Shown: positions 6,868 to 15,567 of the stretch, piece by piece
How the letters are laid out: the number at the start of each line of letters is the position of its first letter
How positions within the stretch are numbered: the first letter of the stretch is position 1
NCBI RefSeq assembly: GCF_006636215.1
Contig: NZ_VIFM01000078.1
Span: 1 to 41,553 of the forward strand
DNA length: 41,553 nt
Direction: 5' to 3'
Source: Myxococcus llanfairpwllgwyngyllgogerychwyrndrobwllllantysiliogogogochensis
GTDB taxonomy: Bacteria > Myxococcota > Myxococcia > Myxococcales > Myxococcaceae
Notes under the pieces: generated by a model
Database searches by the model: none
Told to the model about the DNA's origin: nothing
What the model saw: only the letters and a program-made list of their open reading frames with translations
Position numbers and translations under genes: made by a program

Positions 6868-9800
6868 ATGAAGCGGATATTCTCGGTCTTGATGGTGCTC
6901 GTTTATGGCTCGCAGGTGGCGATCTCCTGTAGTTCGCCCCTCGCCGTGGATGAGCTGGCTTCGGAGGCGGCGGCCACCGCCGTGGCACGTCAGGCATCTC
7001 GCGCGGTGCTGACTCTGCCTGCGGATACGCTGCTGCCAACGGAAACGTTGGAGGGCACCGCGGCGGGGCACACGCCCGGCAAGCTCGACGTCGGCGTGGA
7101 TGGCGCGGCGAACTATTCCATCCCACTCTGGAGTCCGGTGGGGCGGGGCGGTGTCGAGCCGTCCTTGTCCCTCCAGTACAGGAGCAGCCAGAGCAATGGC
7201 CTGGTCGGAGTGGGCTGGGGACTGAGTGGGCTGTCGCAGATCAGCCGGTGCGGCAAGAGCCTTGCCCAGGACCAGACCCTGGCCCCCATCCGCTTCGATG
7301 ACACGGACCGTTTCTGTCTGGACGGACAGCGGCTCGTGCAGGTCGGCGCGGGGACGGGTTGGACGGAGTACCGCACGGAGGTGGACTCCTTCTCGAAGAT
7401 CATCGCCCACCAGCCGGACGCCCTGGGACCGACCTGGTTCGAGGTGTGGGGACAGAATGGTCGAATCATGTCGTACGGCACGATGCCGGTGACGACCCAC
7501 TCGCGTATCGAGGGGCGGCGCCTCGTCGTGGAGCCGCTCGGGACGACGAACCCCCAGCAGAACAACAACTACGAAGGCAGGGGAAGGCTCGCGTGGAGCC
7601 TCTCGGAGGTGGCCGACCGCTCGGGCAATCGGATGGTTGTCTATTATGGGTACTCCGAGGACGCCGCAGACGGATATGCCTATGAGCAGTGGCCCTCGCA
7701 GATCCGGTATACCTTCGGCCCGGAGGGCTCGGCGCTCGCCGACGCGCAGCGCTCCGTCAGTTTCTCGTATGAGACGAGGACCGACACGAGCTTCAGCTTC
7801 GTCTCCGGATTCAAGCTCAAGACCACACGGAGACTCTCGCGCGTGGAGATGAGAGGGCCTCCGTCAGGGTTATTGCGGAGCTACAACCTTCGATATCGCA
7901 ACGACAGCATCTCCTCGCGCAGCCTCTTGCGCGAAATCCAAGAGTGCGACGGCCTCGAGGTCTGCGCGCACCCCACTGTCTTCACGTGGGAACTCGGGAA
8001 CCTGGTGTTCAAGCGTCGCGAGCAGGCGATGGCGGATGGCGTCACCCCTGGAAGCCTGCGCACCCTGGATGTGAACGGCGACGGTCTGGATGACCTGCTT
8101 TACATGGCCTACACTGATTCGAGGTGGTACTTCCGGTTGAGCCGTGCCACTCCCGCCCAGGATCCGACGCAGGCTCCCTTCTCCGAGCCCATCGCCGCTG
8201 GGCTCCCGAGCGCCGGCCTCAATGATCCCACCGCGCCGGGGGTCTTCGAGGTGGGGGATTTCAATCGGGATGGTCGCTCGGACATCGTCTTGCTGCGCTT
8301 CAAGGAATTCATCCCCGGGGCTCCCCTGCCGGACGGGGGGCATTTCCCGCACCGGATAGACTATACGGTTCAAGCCTACCTCTCGACCGGTACGTCCTTT
8401 GTCGCGGCGGGCGAGGAGCAGAGCCTCGCTAAATACGAGCCCTTCGCCGTCATCTCGATGAAGCTCGCGGACCTGGACGGAGACATCGCGCCGGAGATCA
8501 TCTTCTCCTGGGGCGCGGACGGCCACTGGGGATACCTCAAGTTCGATGGCACGACGATGTCCTCGTGGACCGCCCTGCCGCAGGCCTCTGGCCGCCGAGC
8601 CATCCTGTCGGGTGATATCGACGGTGATGGGACGGTCGAGCTGTTGGCCCGCCCGGGGCCGGAGGACAACGCGGGCGTCTGGCATCATGGTTATGGATTG
8701 ACGCCGGAGGGGCAGCAGAAGAACTTCAACATCGGTCAGCTCGCCAGCGAATACCTGGGACGGGTGGAGTGGTTCGCGGACCTGAACGGTGATGGGCTGC
8801 CGGACCACCTCCTGAGTGGCGATTCGGGCGGAAACGTCATCGTCGCGCTCAACACGGGAAGGGGATATCTGGAAGCGGGGCTCCGGGTCCTCCCCTCCGA
8901 CTTCGCGTTCCCTTCGTCAGTCGATTTCCTCGGCTATCGCAGGGACGCGGGAGTTCGCGTCGTCGACTTCGATGGAGACGGCCATCAGGACTTCCTCCTG
9001 GCGCGGGGAAACGCTTCATCGAACTTGACCATGTCCATGCTCTTGACCCGTGGGACCTTCTTCGAGGGGCGGGTTCCGAGAGATGAGACGGGGGCGACGC
9101 TCCCGGTGACGGCCAACAACCAGTTGATGGATGCCAATGGCGATGGCCAGGCGGATGTCATTGGCGCCGGAACCTCTGGCGGGCTCAGTCTCTTCCAGCG
9201 TGTTTCCATCAGGGCGGATTTGATGACCCACGTCCAGGACGGACTGGGCTTCCAGTCGAGCGTTCGCTACGCGCCGCTGTCGGATGGTCGGGTGTACTCG
9301 AGCGTGACGGGGGCTGGCCCCTGTTCCTATCCGGTTCTCTGTGTGAAGGGCGGCGGCTGGGTCGTCTCCCGGGTGGTTTCGGGCGCGTCGCCATGGGATA
9401 GCGGCGCGCAGTTCGACTTCCTCTATGCGGGGGGGCGCCGGGATGTCCGAGGGCGCGGCTGGCTGGGCTTCAGTCAGCGGGTGGTGAAGAACGCCGTGAC
9501 AGGTACGACGACCACCACCACGTTCGACAATGCGACACAGGTCCAGTCGTTCTATCCGAACGCGCGGCTCCCTGTCGTGGAGACGCTCGAAGCGCCCATG
9601 GGCGCCGGGAAGGTGTTGACGGCGGAGCGGCGCACGACTCGCTCGTACACGGTGAGAGCGGGCTCGGCGGGAGGGGAGATCCTCGCCCTCTCCGAGTCCA
9701 TGGTGCTGGATAGGGAGTGGGAGACACCGCCCGCGATCGCTGGTGCCATCCTCCGTCAGAACCAGTCGACGACAGGCTTCGACACGCTTCATGGGAACAA

Positions 9801-12800
9801 GCTCTGGGTCGAGGCGGTCTCCGGAGACGGGGAGACGTCCATCTGGGGGGCGACCTACGACGACGACGAGACCCAATGGCTGCTGGGGCGCGTCGACCGT
9901 GTGACGCAGACCTCCGCGATACCGGCGGGCGGGTTCGTCACTCGCACCACCGACTATGACTACCAGAGCGGCACGAAGCTCCTGCTCCGGGAGACGGTGG
10001 AGCCGACGGTCTCGGGCACTGAAGCAGAGGATGTCCGCCTGGTTACCACATATCAGCGGCTGGCGAGCGGCGTGGTCGAGAAGGTCGAGCAGTCGGATGT
10101 CCTGGGCCGGGTCAGCTCGACCACCCTTCGTTACGACGCGGAGGAGGTGTTCCCAGTGACGGCGCTCAATCATCTGGGGCACCGGACGGACTACGCCTTC
10201 CACCCTGGCTTGGGAATCGTCGCGCTCGAGCAGGATGCGAACGGATTGCTGCGTCAGCGGAAGTACGACGGCTTCGGGCGGCTGCGAAGCGAGAGCGCGG
10301 CCGGCGACGACGGCTGGTTGTTCAGCTATGGGCGGGACGAGCTGGGGCGGTCGACGTTGTCTGCTCAGTCGATGGGCGGGGAGGAGTTGTTCATCCTCCG
10401 CGACGTGGCGGGACGGGAGATCTTCAAGCGAGTCCGCAACTTCGATGACTCCTACAGCGCCGTCGGCGTGAGCTACGACGGGCTCGGCAGGCCGAAGACG
10501 GCCACGGTGCCCTATTCGGTGGACGCGGCGGTCGCCCCAGCCGTTCGCTCCTTCGAGTACGACAGCCTGGGGCGGCTGCAGAAGGTCACCCAGCCGGACG
10601 GCTCGACCATCGAGCATACCTACCAGAACCTCCAGCATTGGACGAAGGACGAGAACGGCCACATCCGGTACACCGTGGAGGACCAGTCCGGACGTGTGGT
10701 GCGGAGCGTGGACGTCCTCACGCCTGGCAACGAGTTGCTCACGCGCTACGAGTATGGGGCGTTCAGCACGCTCTCCGCCGTGGTCGATGCACACCAGAAT
10801 CGCGTGTCCATGCAGTATGACCGGCTCGGACGGCCGACGAGCCTCGACGACCCGGACCAGGGGCACACCGTCACTCGATACAACGCCTTCGGGGAGGTCC
10901 GCGAGCAGGTCGATGCGGCGGGGCTCAGCACGCGCTACGAGCACGACGCGTTGGGACGCGTCATCTCGGAGATTCGAGCGGACGGGACGAGCACGTTCAG
11001 TTGGGACACTGCGGTCGACGCGAACGGCATCGCCAACGCGCTGGGACTGCTGGGCAATGTGACCAACGGACGCGACCCCCAGACGACCCAGGATGATGTC
11101 TCCTCCGCGTTCGTCTATGACGGCTACTCCCGCGTCCGGCGGGAGTTCAGCCAGGTCGAAGGACAGCTCTTCGACCTGGAGAGGACCTATGACTTCATCG
11201 GGCGCCTCGACACGGTGACCTACCCGGCGGTGGGGACTTCGCCGCGGATGAAGGTGCGTTATGGCTATGCGCCGGCGAACACCTTGCGCAATGTCGAGCA
11301 GGTGTCGCCGGTCTCGAAGACGTTGTGGACGGTCACCGGACGGGATGTGTCGGGTCGTGTCTCCTCCGAGCAGTTCGGAAACGGGGTGACGACGACGCGC
11401 CGGCGCGACGCCGAGGGCCACCTCCGATTCCTGGAGAGCCTGGGGCCTCAGGGCGCCGTACAGAGGTTCGCCTATGGCTACGAGCTGAACGGGAACCTCC
11501 GCCATCGGGATGACCTGTTGGCGAAGGTGGGGGAGGAGTTCAGCTACGACTCGCTGGAGCGGCTCACTGATTGGGTCGTGACGCTCAACTGCAAGAGCGC
11601 GCGGACGCGCTACGAATACGATGCGATTGGCAACCTGACCCGTCGCCGTACGACGATTGGGGAGGGGGCGGGTGCTATTGTCACGGACGTGCAGTCGTCC
11701 TTCGCCGGGGCGGCACCTCACGCGGTGAAGACGGTCGGAGCCTCGACGTATGGCTATGACGTCAAGGGCAACCGACGTTCGTCGTTCGACGCCGCCACCG
11801 GGGTGAGCACGAGCATCGACTATACGTCGTTCAATCTACCTACGAGCATCACCCGGGGAACGGGGACGTCGACCTTCGTGTATGACACGGCGAATGGGCG
11901 TGTCGCGAAGAAGCACTCGAATGGCGACTCCACGTATTATGTCTCGAACCTCTACGAGAAGCGGACCGTCTCGGGTGCGGTGGCTCATGCCTTCAAGATC
12001 TACGCGGAGGGGCGCGCGGTCGCTCAGGCGAACTGGACTGGGAATGGAGCCGGTGGCTTGGCGACCGAGTTGGTCTACCTGCACGACGACCATCTCGGGA
12101 CGGTAGAGAGCATCACGGACTCGACGGGAACGGTCGTGGAGCGGCGCAAGTATGAGCCGTTCGGGGAGGCGCGCAGCCCGCTGAACCCCGCGGTGGCCAA
12201 GGCGCCTTCCGTCGGCGGTCCAGGGGTCCGGCTTGGGTTCACCGAGCACGAGGAGGACGCCGAGACGAACCTCGTCAACATGCGAGGGCGTCTCTATGAC
12301 CCCAAGACAGCGAGCTTCGTGTCTCCGGACCCATACATCCAAGCTCCCATCCTGGGGCAGTCCTACAACCGTTACAGCTATGTCTTCAACAGCCCGCTCA
12401 ACTTCGTCGACCCGTCTGGCTTCAGCGGCATCTCGCTGGTCTCCCAGGGGGACGGAGTGGCGTACTGGGATGGGGTGAGCCCGAGCGCGTGGGGAGGCGA
12501 AACCATGGATATCATAGGGCCGGGTCAGTCCGGAGGTTGGGCGAGCTTTACCGGGAGCATGATCGGAAGCATCGCCTCGGAAATCTCCTCGAGCATCTCC
12601 CGGAGCATCAGCGTCCAGGTAGGGATGTTCCACGCCAAGGTGGACATGGTCGGGGGGATCGCGGACGCAGTGACGGACCCGGCGTTCTTTTACAACGTGG
12701 TCACGACGGTTCGTACCACCTACGAGAAGGAAGGGCTGTCGGAGGCGGTCAATCTTTTCAATCCCATTCATCACTCCCTGACCTCCGGCTATATGGCGCG

Positions 12801-13326
12801 GGAGGCCTACGAGAAGGGGGATTACGAAGGGTACGGGTACCACTCCTTCAACTCTGGTTTGAGTATCGTGACCGCCGTAACGGGGGCCGCCGGGATCGCG
12901 CGGGCTGCGTCGGGTGTCGTTGCCGCAAGGGGCTTGGATGCGACGGTCAATGTTGGTGCGCTCGGTGGCAAACTTTATGGCGCAAAGAAGCTCGCCCAGT
13001 TGGAGTCATATCTGGGGAGGCGAGGCGTCACCTTGAAGGTGGGAGATGAGTTCGTGCCTCCAGGTATGGCTGGCGGCTTCAACGCGATAAAAGGAGAGCT
13101 GGTGTTGCGCAGCAATCCAACAGAGTATGTCGTTTGGCATGAATTGTCGCATTTCCGACAATCCCGAAAGCTAGGCGTGCAAGCCTACAGCGCTCAGAGT
13201 CGCGTTCAGAAGGAACAGTATGTTTTCGATGCGCTCAACAACTCCAGCCGGAGGTGGAGTTTGCTGAACGGGGACCAGCAGCAGCACGCGATCGAATACA
13301 TCATGGATGTCGGGGGATTCCGATGA
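6868..13326 (+). CDS. SpvB / FG-GAP / Rhs polymorphic toxin-like protein with C-terminal HExxH metallopeptidase tip
   Basis: A 2152-residue protein. The ATG at 6868 is chosen because it gives a lipoprotein-type signal (MKRIF..., cysteine in VAISC at residue 21); upstream in-frame GTG 6811 adds a non-signal extension. Order: SpvB domain (about 70-360, with PLWSPVGRGGVEPSLSLQY); seven FG-GAP/VCBS repeats of the D-x-N/D-GDG-x-D type (about 400-760); TcdB-like middle region (about 780-900); many YD/Rhs repeats (about 950-1745); Rhs core end with PLNFVDPSG, matching the P-x4-DP-x-G autocleavage motif, near residue 1850. The variable tip of about 300 residues ends with HELSH (2091-2095) and a downstream EQYVFD, consistent with a zincin of the Tox-MPTase type. 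The last 250 bases are visibly less GC-rich than the core, as expected for an exchanged toxin tip. Confidence 0.9.
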   Translation: MKRIFSVLMVLVYGSQVAISCSSPLAVDELASEAAATAVARQASRAVLTLPADTLLPTETLEGTAAGHTPGKLDVGVDGAANYSIPLWSPVGRGGVEPSLSLQYRSSQSNGLVGVGWGLSGLSQISRCGKSLAQDQTLAPIRFDDTDRFCLDGQRLVQVGAGTGWTEYRTEVDSFSKIIAHQPDALGPTWFEVWGQNGRIMSYGTMPVTTHSRIEGRRLVVEPLGTTNPQQNNNYEGRGRLAWSLSEVADRSGNRMVVYYGYSEDAADGYAYEQWPSQIRYTFGPEGSALADAQRSVSFSYETRTDTSFSFVSGFKLKTTRRLSRVEMRGPPSGLLRSYNLRYRNDSISSRSLLREIQECDGLEVCAHPTVFTWELGNLVFKRREQAMADGVTPGSLRTLDVNGDGLDDLLYMAYTDSRWYFRLSRATPAQDPTQAPFSEPIAAGLPSAGLNDPTAPGVFEVGDFNRDGRSDIVLLRFKEFIPGAPLPDGGHFPHRIDYTVQAYLSTGTSFVAAGEEQSLAKYEPFAVISMKLADLDGDIAPEIIFSWGADGHWGYLKFDGTTMSSWTALPQASGRRAILSGDIDGDGTVELLARPGPEDNAGVWHHGYGLTPEGQQKNFNIGQLASEYLGRVEWFADLNGDGLPDHLLSGDSGGNVIVALNTGRGYLEAGLRVLPSDFAFPSSVDFLGYRRDAGVRVVDFDGDGHQDFLLARGNASSNLTMSMLLTRGTFFEGRVPRDETGATLPVTANNQLMDANGDGQADVIGAGTSGGLSLFQRVSIRADLMTHVQDGLGFQSSVRYAPLSDGRVYSSVTGAGPCSYPVLCVKGGGWVVSRVVSGASPWDSGAQFDFLYAGGRRDVRGRGWLGFSQRVVKNAVTGTTTTTTFDNATQVQSFYPNARLPVVETLEAPMGAGKVLTAERRTTRSYTVRAGSAGGEILALSESMVLDREWETPPAIAGAILRQNQSTTGFDTLHGNKLWVEAVSGDGETSIWGATYDDDETQWLLGRVDRVTQTSAIPAGGFVTRTTDYDYQSGTKLLLRETVEPTVSGTEAEDVRLVTTYQRLASGVVEKVEQSDVLGRVSSTTLRYDAEEVFPVTALNHLGHRTDYAFHPGLGIVALEQDANGLLRQRKYDGFGRLRSESAAGDDGWLFSYGRDELGRSTLSAQSMGGEELFILRDVAGREIFKRVRNFDDSYSAVGVSYDGLGRPKTATVPYSVDAAVAPAVRSFEYDSLGRLQKVTQPDGSTIEHTYQNLQHWTKDENGHIRYTVEDQSGRVVRSVDVLTPGNELLTRYEYGAFSTLSAVVDAHQNRVSMQYDRLGRPTSLDDPDQGHTVTRYNAFGEVREQVDAAGLSTRYEHDALGRVISEIRADGTSTFSWDTAVDANGIANALGLLGNVTNGRDPQTTQDDVSSAFVYDGYSRVRREFSQVEGQLFDLERTYDFIGRLDTVTYPAVGTSPRMKVRYGYAPANTLRNVEQVSPVSKTLWTVTGRDVSGRVSSEQFGNGVTTTRRRDAEGHLRFLESLGPQGAVQRFAYGYELNGNLRHRDDLLAKVGEEFSYDSLERLTDWVVTLNCKSARTRYEYDAIGNLTRRRTTIGEGAGAIVTDVQSSFAGAAPHAVKTVGASTYGYDVKGNRRSSFDAATGVSTSIDYTSFNLPTSITRGTGTSTFVYDTANGRVAKKHSNGDSTYYVSNLYEKRTVSGAVAHAFKIYAEGRAVAQANWTGNGAGGLATELVYLHDDHLGTVESITDSTGTVVERRKYEPFGEARSPLNPAVAKAPSVGGPGVRLGFTEHEEDAETNLVNMRGRLYDPKTASFVSPDPYIQAPILGQSYNRYSYVFNSPLNFVDPSGFSGISLVSQGDGVAYWDGVSPSAWGGETMDIIGPGQSGGWASFTGSMIGSIASEISSSISRSISVQVGMFHAKVDMVGGIADAVTDPAFFYNVVTTVRTTYEKEGLSEAVNLFNPIHHSLTSGYMAREAYEKGDYEGYGYHSFNSGLSIVTAVTGAAGIARAASGVVAARGLDATVNVGALGGKLYGAKKLAQLESYLGRRGVTLKVGDEFVPPGMAGGFNAIKGELVLRSNPTEYVVWHELSHFRQSRKLGVQAYSAQSRVQKEQYVFDALNNSSRRWSLLNGDQQQHAIEYIMDVGGFR

Positions 13327-13538
13327 CCGAGGCTGAAGTTCGGCGAAGCGCAGAGGCTTTTGTCGCCGCGCATGACACGAAATCCTTCAGGTTCACCCTG
13401 GCGGAGGTTCGGAAGCGTGCTTTAAAGCCTGGAGAGTGGGCCGTCGTCTTCGATGTGACGGACTCTGACGACGCGTTGATTGATGGACCAGTGGTTGTCA
13501 TTGTGGATGACGAGACTGGAAGGGCTCGTTTCTCGTGA
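13323..13538 (+). CDS. Probable immunity protein of the Rhs toxin (71 residues)
   Basis: The ATG at 13323 overlaps the toxin stop (ATGA), the usual arrangement for a toxin-immunity pair with coupled translation. The 71-residue acidic protein has an N-terminal helix (MTEAEVRRSAEAFVAAHD) followed by beta segments EWAVVFDV and GPVVVIVDDETGRARF. The W-x-V-x-F ... DGP ... VD-x-x-TG spacing is reminiscent of YrhB/Imm35-like immunity proteins, but this is pattern memory and not a search result. No signal peptide is visible, so it would act in the cytoplasm. Assignment as immunity protein rests mainly on position and size. Confidence 0.65.
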   Translation: MTEAEVRRSAEAFVAAHDTKSFRFTLAEVRKRALKPGEWAVVFDVTDSDDALIDGPVVVIVDDETGRARFS

Positions 13539-13628
13539 TAACCGTTTCCGTCAAGTCGACCTAGACTCGCGTTGGTGGCCGGCCGTCGCAATCGAGCGGC
13601 GGCCTCCTGCCTCGTTCGCTCTCGCCCC

Positions 13629-13853
13629 TCAACCCGTTACCGCCACAGACTCCTGGCCGCCCTGGATGTCCGCGAGCCAGATGCACCCGCGTAGGGTGTG
13701 TCCTTCCGCGGCGCATCGTTGTTCGCACCGCGCCCTCCACCGCGCATTGCATTGCCAGGGCCCATAATAGATGGCCCAGTTCACGAACCCACCTGCCGCG
13801 CTTGGGATGGTAGGCCCCACCCATTTGGCGGAAGCCGGAGCTGCGCCACCCCG
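13629..13853 (-). pseudogene. Possible relic of a Cys-rich toxin C-terminal domain
   Basis: The 315-bp gap 13539-13853 contains, on the minus strand, a frame in phase with and directly after the TGA of the 114-residue gene. From GTG 13820 it runs 63 codons and includes WAIYYGPWQCNARW and CEQRCAAEGHTLRGC followed by IWLADIQ. Such cysteine-containing segments remind me of C-terminal toxin domains in myxobacterial lipoprotein toxins (SitA-like), but this cannot be verified here. It has no ribosome site and ends abruptly, so a decayed fragment is more likely than a gene. The plus strand of the gap shows nothing supportable. Confidence 0.25.
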
Positions 13854-14198
13854 TCAGGCCGCCTCTTCCCGAATCTCCAACGCCTCCCGGACTCCCGGGA
13901 GCGCGGAGAGCAGCTCCAGCTCCGCCCTCTGGAGCACGGAGACCCGCTTGCCGGAGATGCGCTCCATCGTCAGCTCGATGCGGTGGTCCCCCGCCGCGTT
14001 GACGCGCCGGAAGATGCGGGCCCGCCGGCCCTCCGCCCGACAGGCGAGGATGTCCTTCTGGAGGCTGCGCAGGCGTCGGAACACCTTCAGCGCCATCCGC
14101 CCCTCGGGGGTGTCGAAGGTGTGGAAGTGCCGATTACGCGACAGTGGCTTGCTGGGGTCATGGAGCCTCTCCACGAGGCGCCGAACGAATGGGTCCAT
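13854..14198 (-). CDS. Small basic protein of unknown function (114 residues)
   Basis: The frame extends further upstream, but the ATG at 14198 (MDPFVRRLVERLHD) is chosen because it leaves a 40-bp divergent gap to the TPR gene and avoids overlap. The protein is rich in Arg, Leu and Glu, predicted mostly helical, with a FHTFDTPEGRMALKVFRRLRSLQKDI segment split by a charged RAEGRRARIFRR stretch. It has no signal peptide or membrane helix. I do not recognise the family. It is transcribed away from the TPR gene and may share a bidirectional promoter region with it. Confidence 0.6.
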   Translation of the reverse strand: MDPFVRRLVERLHDPSKPLSRNRHFHTFDTPEGRMALKVFRRLRSLQKDILACRAEGRRARIFRRVNAAGDHRIELTMERISGKRVSVLQRAELELLSALPGVREALEIREEAA

Positions 14199-14238
14199 CG
14201 ACGAGGGAGGATAACATCCGGTACCCTCCCGCTCAGCG

Positions 14239-15567
14239 ATGCCCTGGCGAATTCGAACCCTTCCCTGGACCCTGGCGCTCCTCCTCCCGCTTGCTTGCAA
14301 GGAACCGGAGGTGGCCGCAGTCCAGAACCGTGCCCAACAGGCCCAAGCCGCCCTGGGGGAAGCCCGCGCCCAGCTCGCCAACGGGCAGCCCGGCCCCGCC
14401 CTCGTGGCCCTCAAGAAGGCCGCCACCGCCGCCCCCGACAGCGCGGAGCCCTATCTGCTGATGGCCGATGCCCACCTCATGAACAACAACATGGGCGCGG
14501 CCATCATGTCCCTCAAGCAGGCCGAGGCCCTCATCCCCGGCACCGACCCCTCCATCCAGAAGCAGCTCTCCGAGCTGTACCTGGGCAACGGCAACACCCA
14601 GGAGGCCCTCACCATCCTCTCCACCCTGCGCGACTCCGGCCTGCTCACGGAGTCGGACGTGCTCGGCCTGGCCCGGCTCCAGGCCCGCGAAGGCCAGATT
14701 GAAGCCTCCTTCGCCACGCTGGAGAGCGTCCTGCGCGACAGCCCGGACGACCCGGAGGCCAAGGCCATGGAGGCGGAAGTCCTCCTCATGAAGGGCGACG
14801 AGCTGCTCGCCGCCAACCTCATGGACAAGCTGCTCCAGCAGAACCCCGCGCACACCACCGCGCGCCTCCTGCGGGCCCGCTACTTTCTCGTCAGCGGCGT
14901 GCCGCAGATGGCCGAAGCCGACCTCCAGGCCGTCGAAGGCAAGGACGCCAACCGCGGAGACGTCGTCATGCTGCGCGCCCGCGCCCTGCTGGCCCAGGGC
15001 CGCGCGACGGACGCCGAGGCCGCCCTCAAGCCCCTGGTCGACGCCGAACCCCAGAACGCCGAGGCCCTCGCCTGGATGGCTGAGACGGTGCTCGCCCAGG
15101 GCCGCCGCGCGGATTCACTCGCCCTGGTGGACCGTGCCCTCCAGTTCCGCCCCCGCCTCGCCCGCGCCCTCTACGTGCGCGGCCGTGCCCAGGAGGAGGC
15201 CAAGGATTTGAAGGGCGCCGAGGAGAGCTACCGCTTCGCCCTCAGCGCCGAGCCCCGCTTCGCGCCCGTGCACACCCGACTGTGGCGCCTGTTCCTCCAG
15301 TCGGAGCGCAAGGTGGATGCGTACTCGTCCCTGGAGCGCCTGCTGGCGCTGGGCGAGGCCTCCCAGGAGGAGAAGGTCGCCCTGGCGAAGCTCTCCGCTC
15401 AGCTCCAGACGCAGATGGCTCGGGGCATGAAGCTCATCGACGAGGCCCTCACGCGCGAGCCCGACAACGTGGAGTACCAGGAGGTGAAGAAGGCGCTCCT
15501 GGCCGTCGCTCCCAAGCCGAAGAAGAAGTCCACCGGCCCCGTCATCATCCGTGGCGGGCGCCGCTGA
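14239..15567 (+). CDS. TPR-repeat exported protein, probable lipoprotein
   Basis: A 442-residue protein with an N-terminal hydrophobic signal ending LALLLPLAC; the cysteine at residue 20 followed by KEPEV looks like a lipoprotein site although Pro at -3 is atypical. From about residue 40 to 425 it is made of tandem tetratricopeptide repeats (A-x-x-x-L-x-x-A, for example AEPYLLMADAHLMNNNMGAA and ARALYVRGRAQEEAKDL), perhaps nine to eleven in all. The C-terminus ends in a basic KPKKKS tail. TPR lipoproteins commonly scaffold envelope complexes. The gene converges on and overlaps the M16 peptidase gene by 23 bp. Confidence 0.8.
   Translation: MPWRIRTLPWTLALLLPLACKEPEVAAVQNRAQQAQAALGEARAQLANGQPGPALVALKKAATAAPDSAEPYLLMADAHLMNNNMGAAIMSLKQAEALIPGTDPSIQKQLSELYLGNGNTQEALTILSTLRDSGLLTESDVLGLARLQAREGQIEASFATLESVLRDSPDDPEAKAMEAEVLLMKGDELLAANLMDKLLQQNPAHTTARLLRARYFLVSGVPQMAEADLQAVEGKDANRGDVVMLRARALLAQGRATDAEAALKPLVDAEPQNAEALAWMAETVLAQGRRADSLALVDRALQFRPRLARALYVRGRAQEEAKDLKGAEESYRFALSAEPRFAPVHTRLWRLFLQSERKVDAYSSLERLLALGEASQEEKVALAKLSAQLQTQMARGMKLIDEALTREPDNVEYQEVKKALLAVAPKPKKKSTGPVIIRGGRR

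Noticed and set aside
9016..11721. Open frame of about 900 codons on the minus strand inside the Rhs gene
   Set aside because: Antisense shadow of a high-GC gene: composition is Arg/His/Pro-rich and shows no domain, while the plus strand has clear Rhs repeats.
13539..13853. CRISPR or attachment site after the toxin locus
   Set aside because: No regularly spaced direct repeats or tRNA-derived direct repeats are visible.
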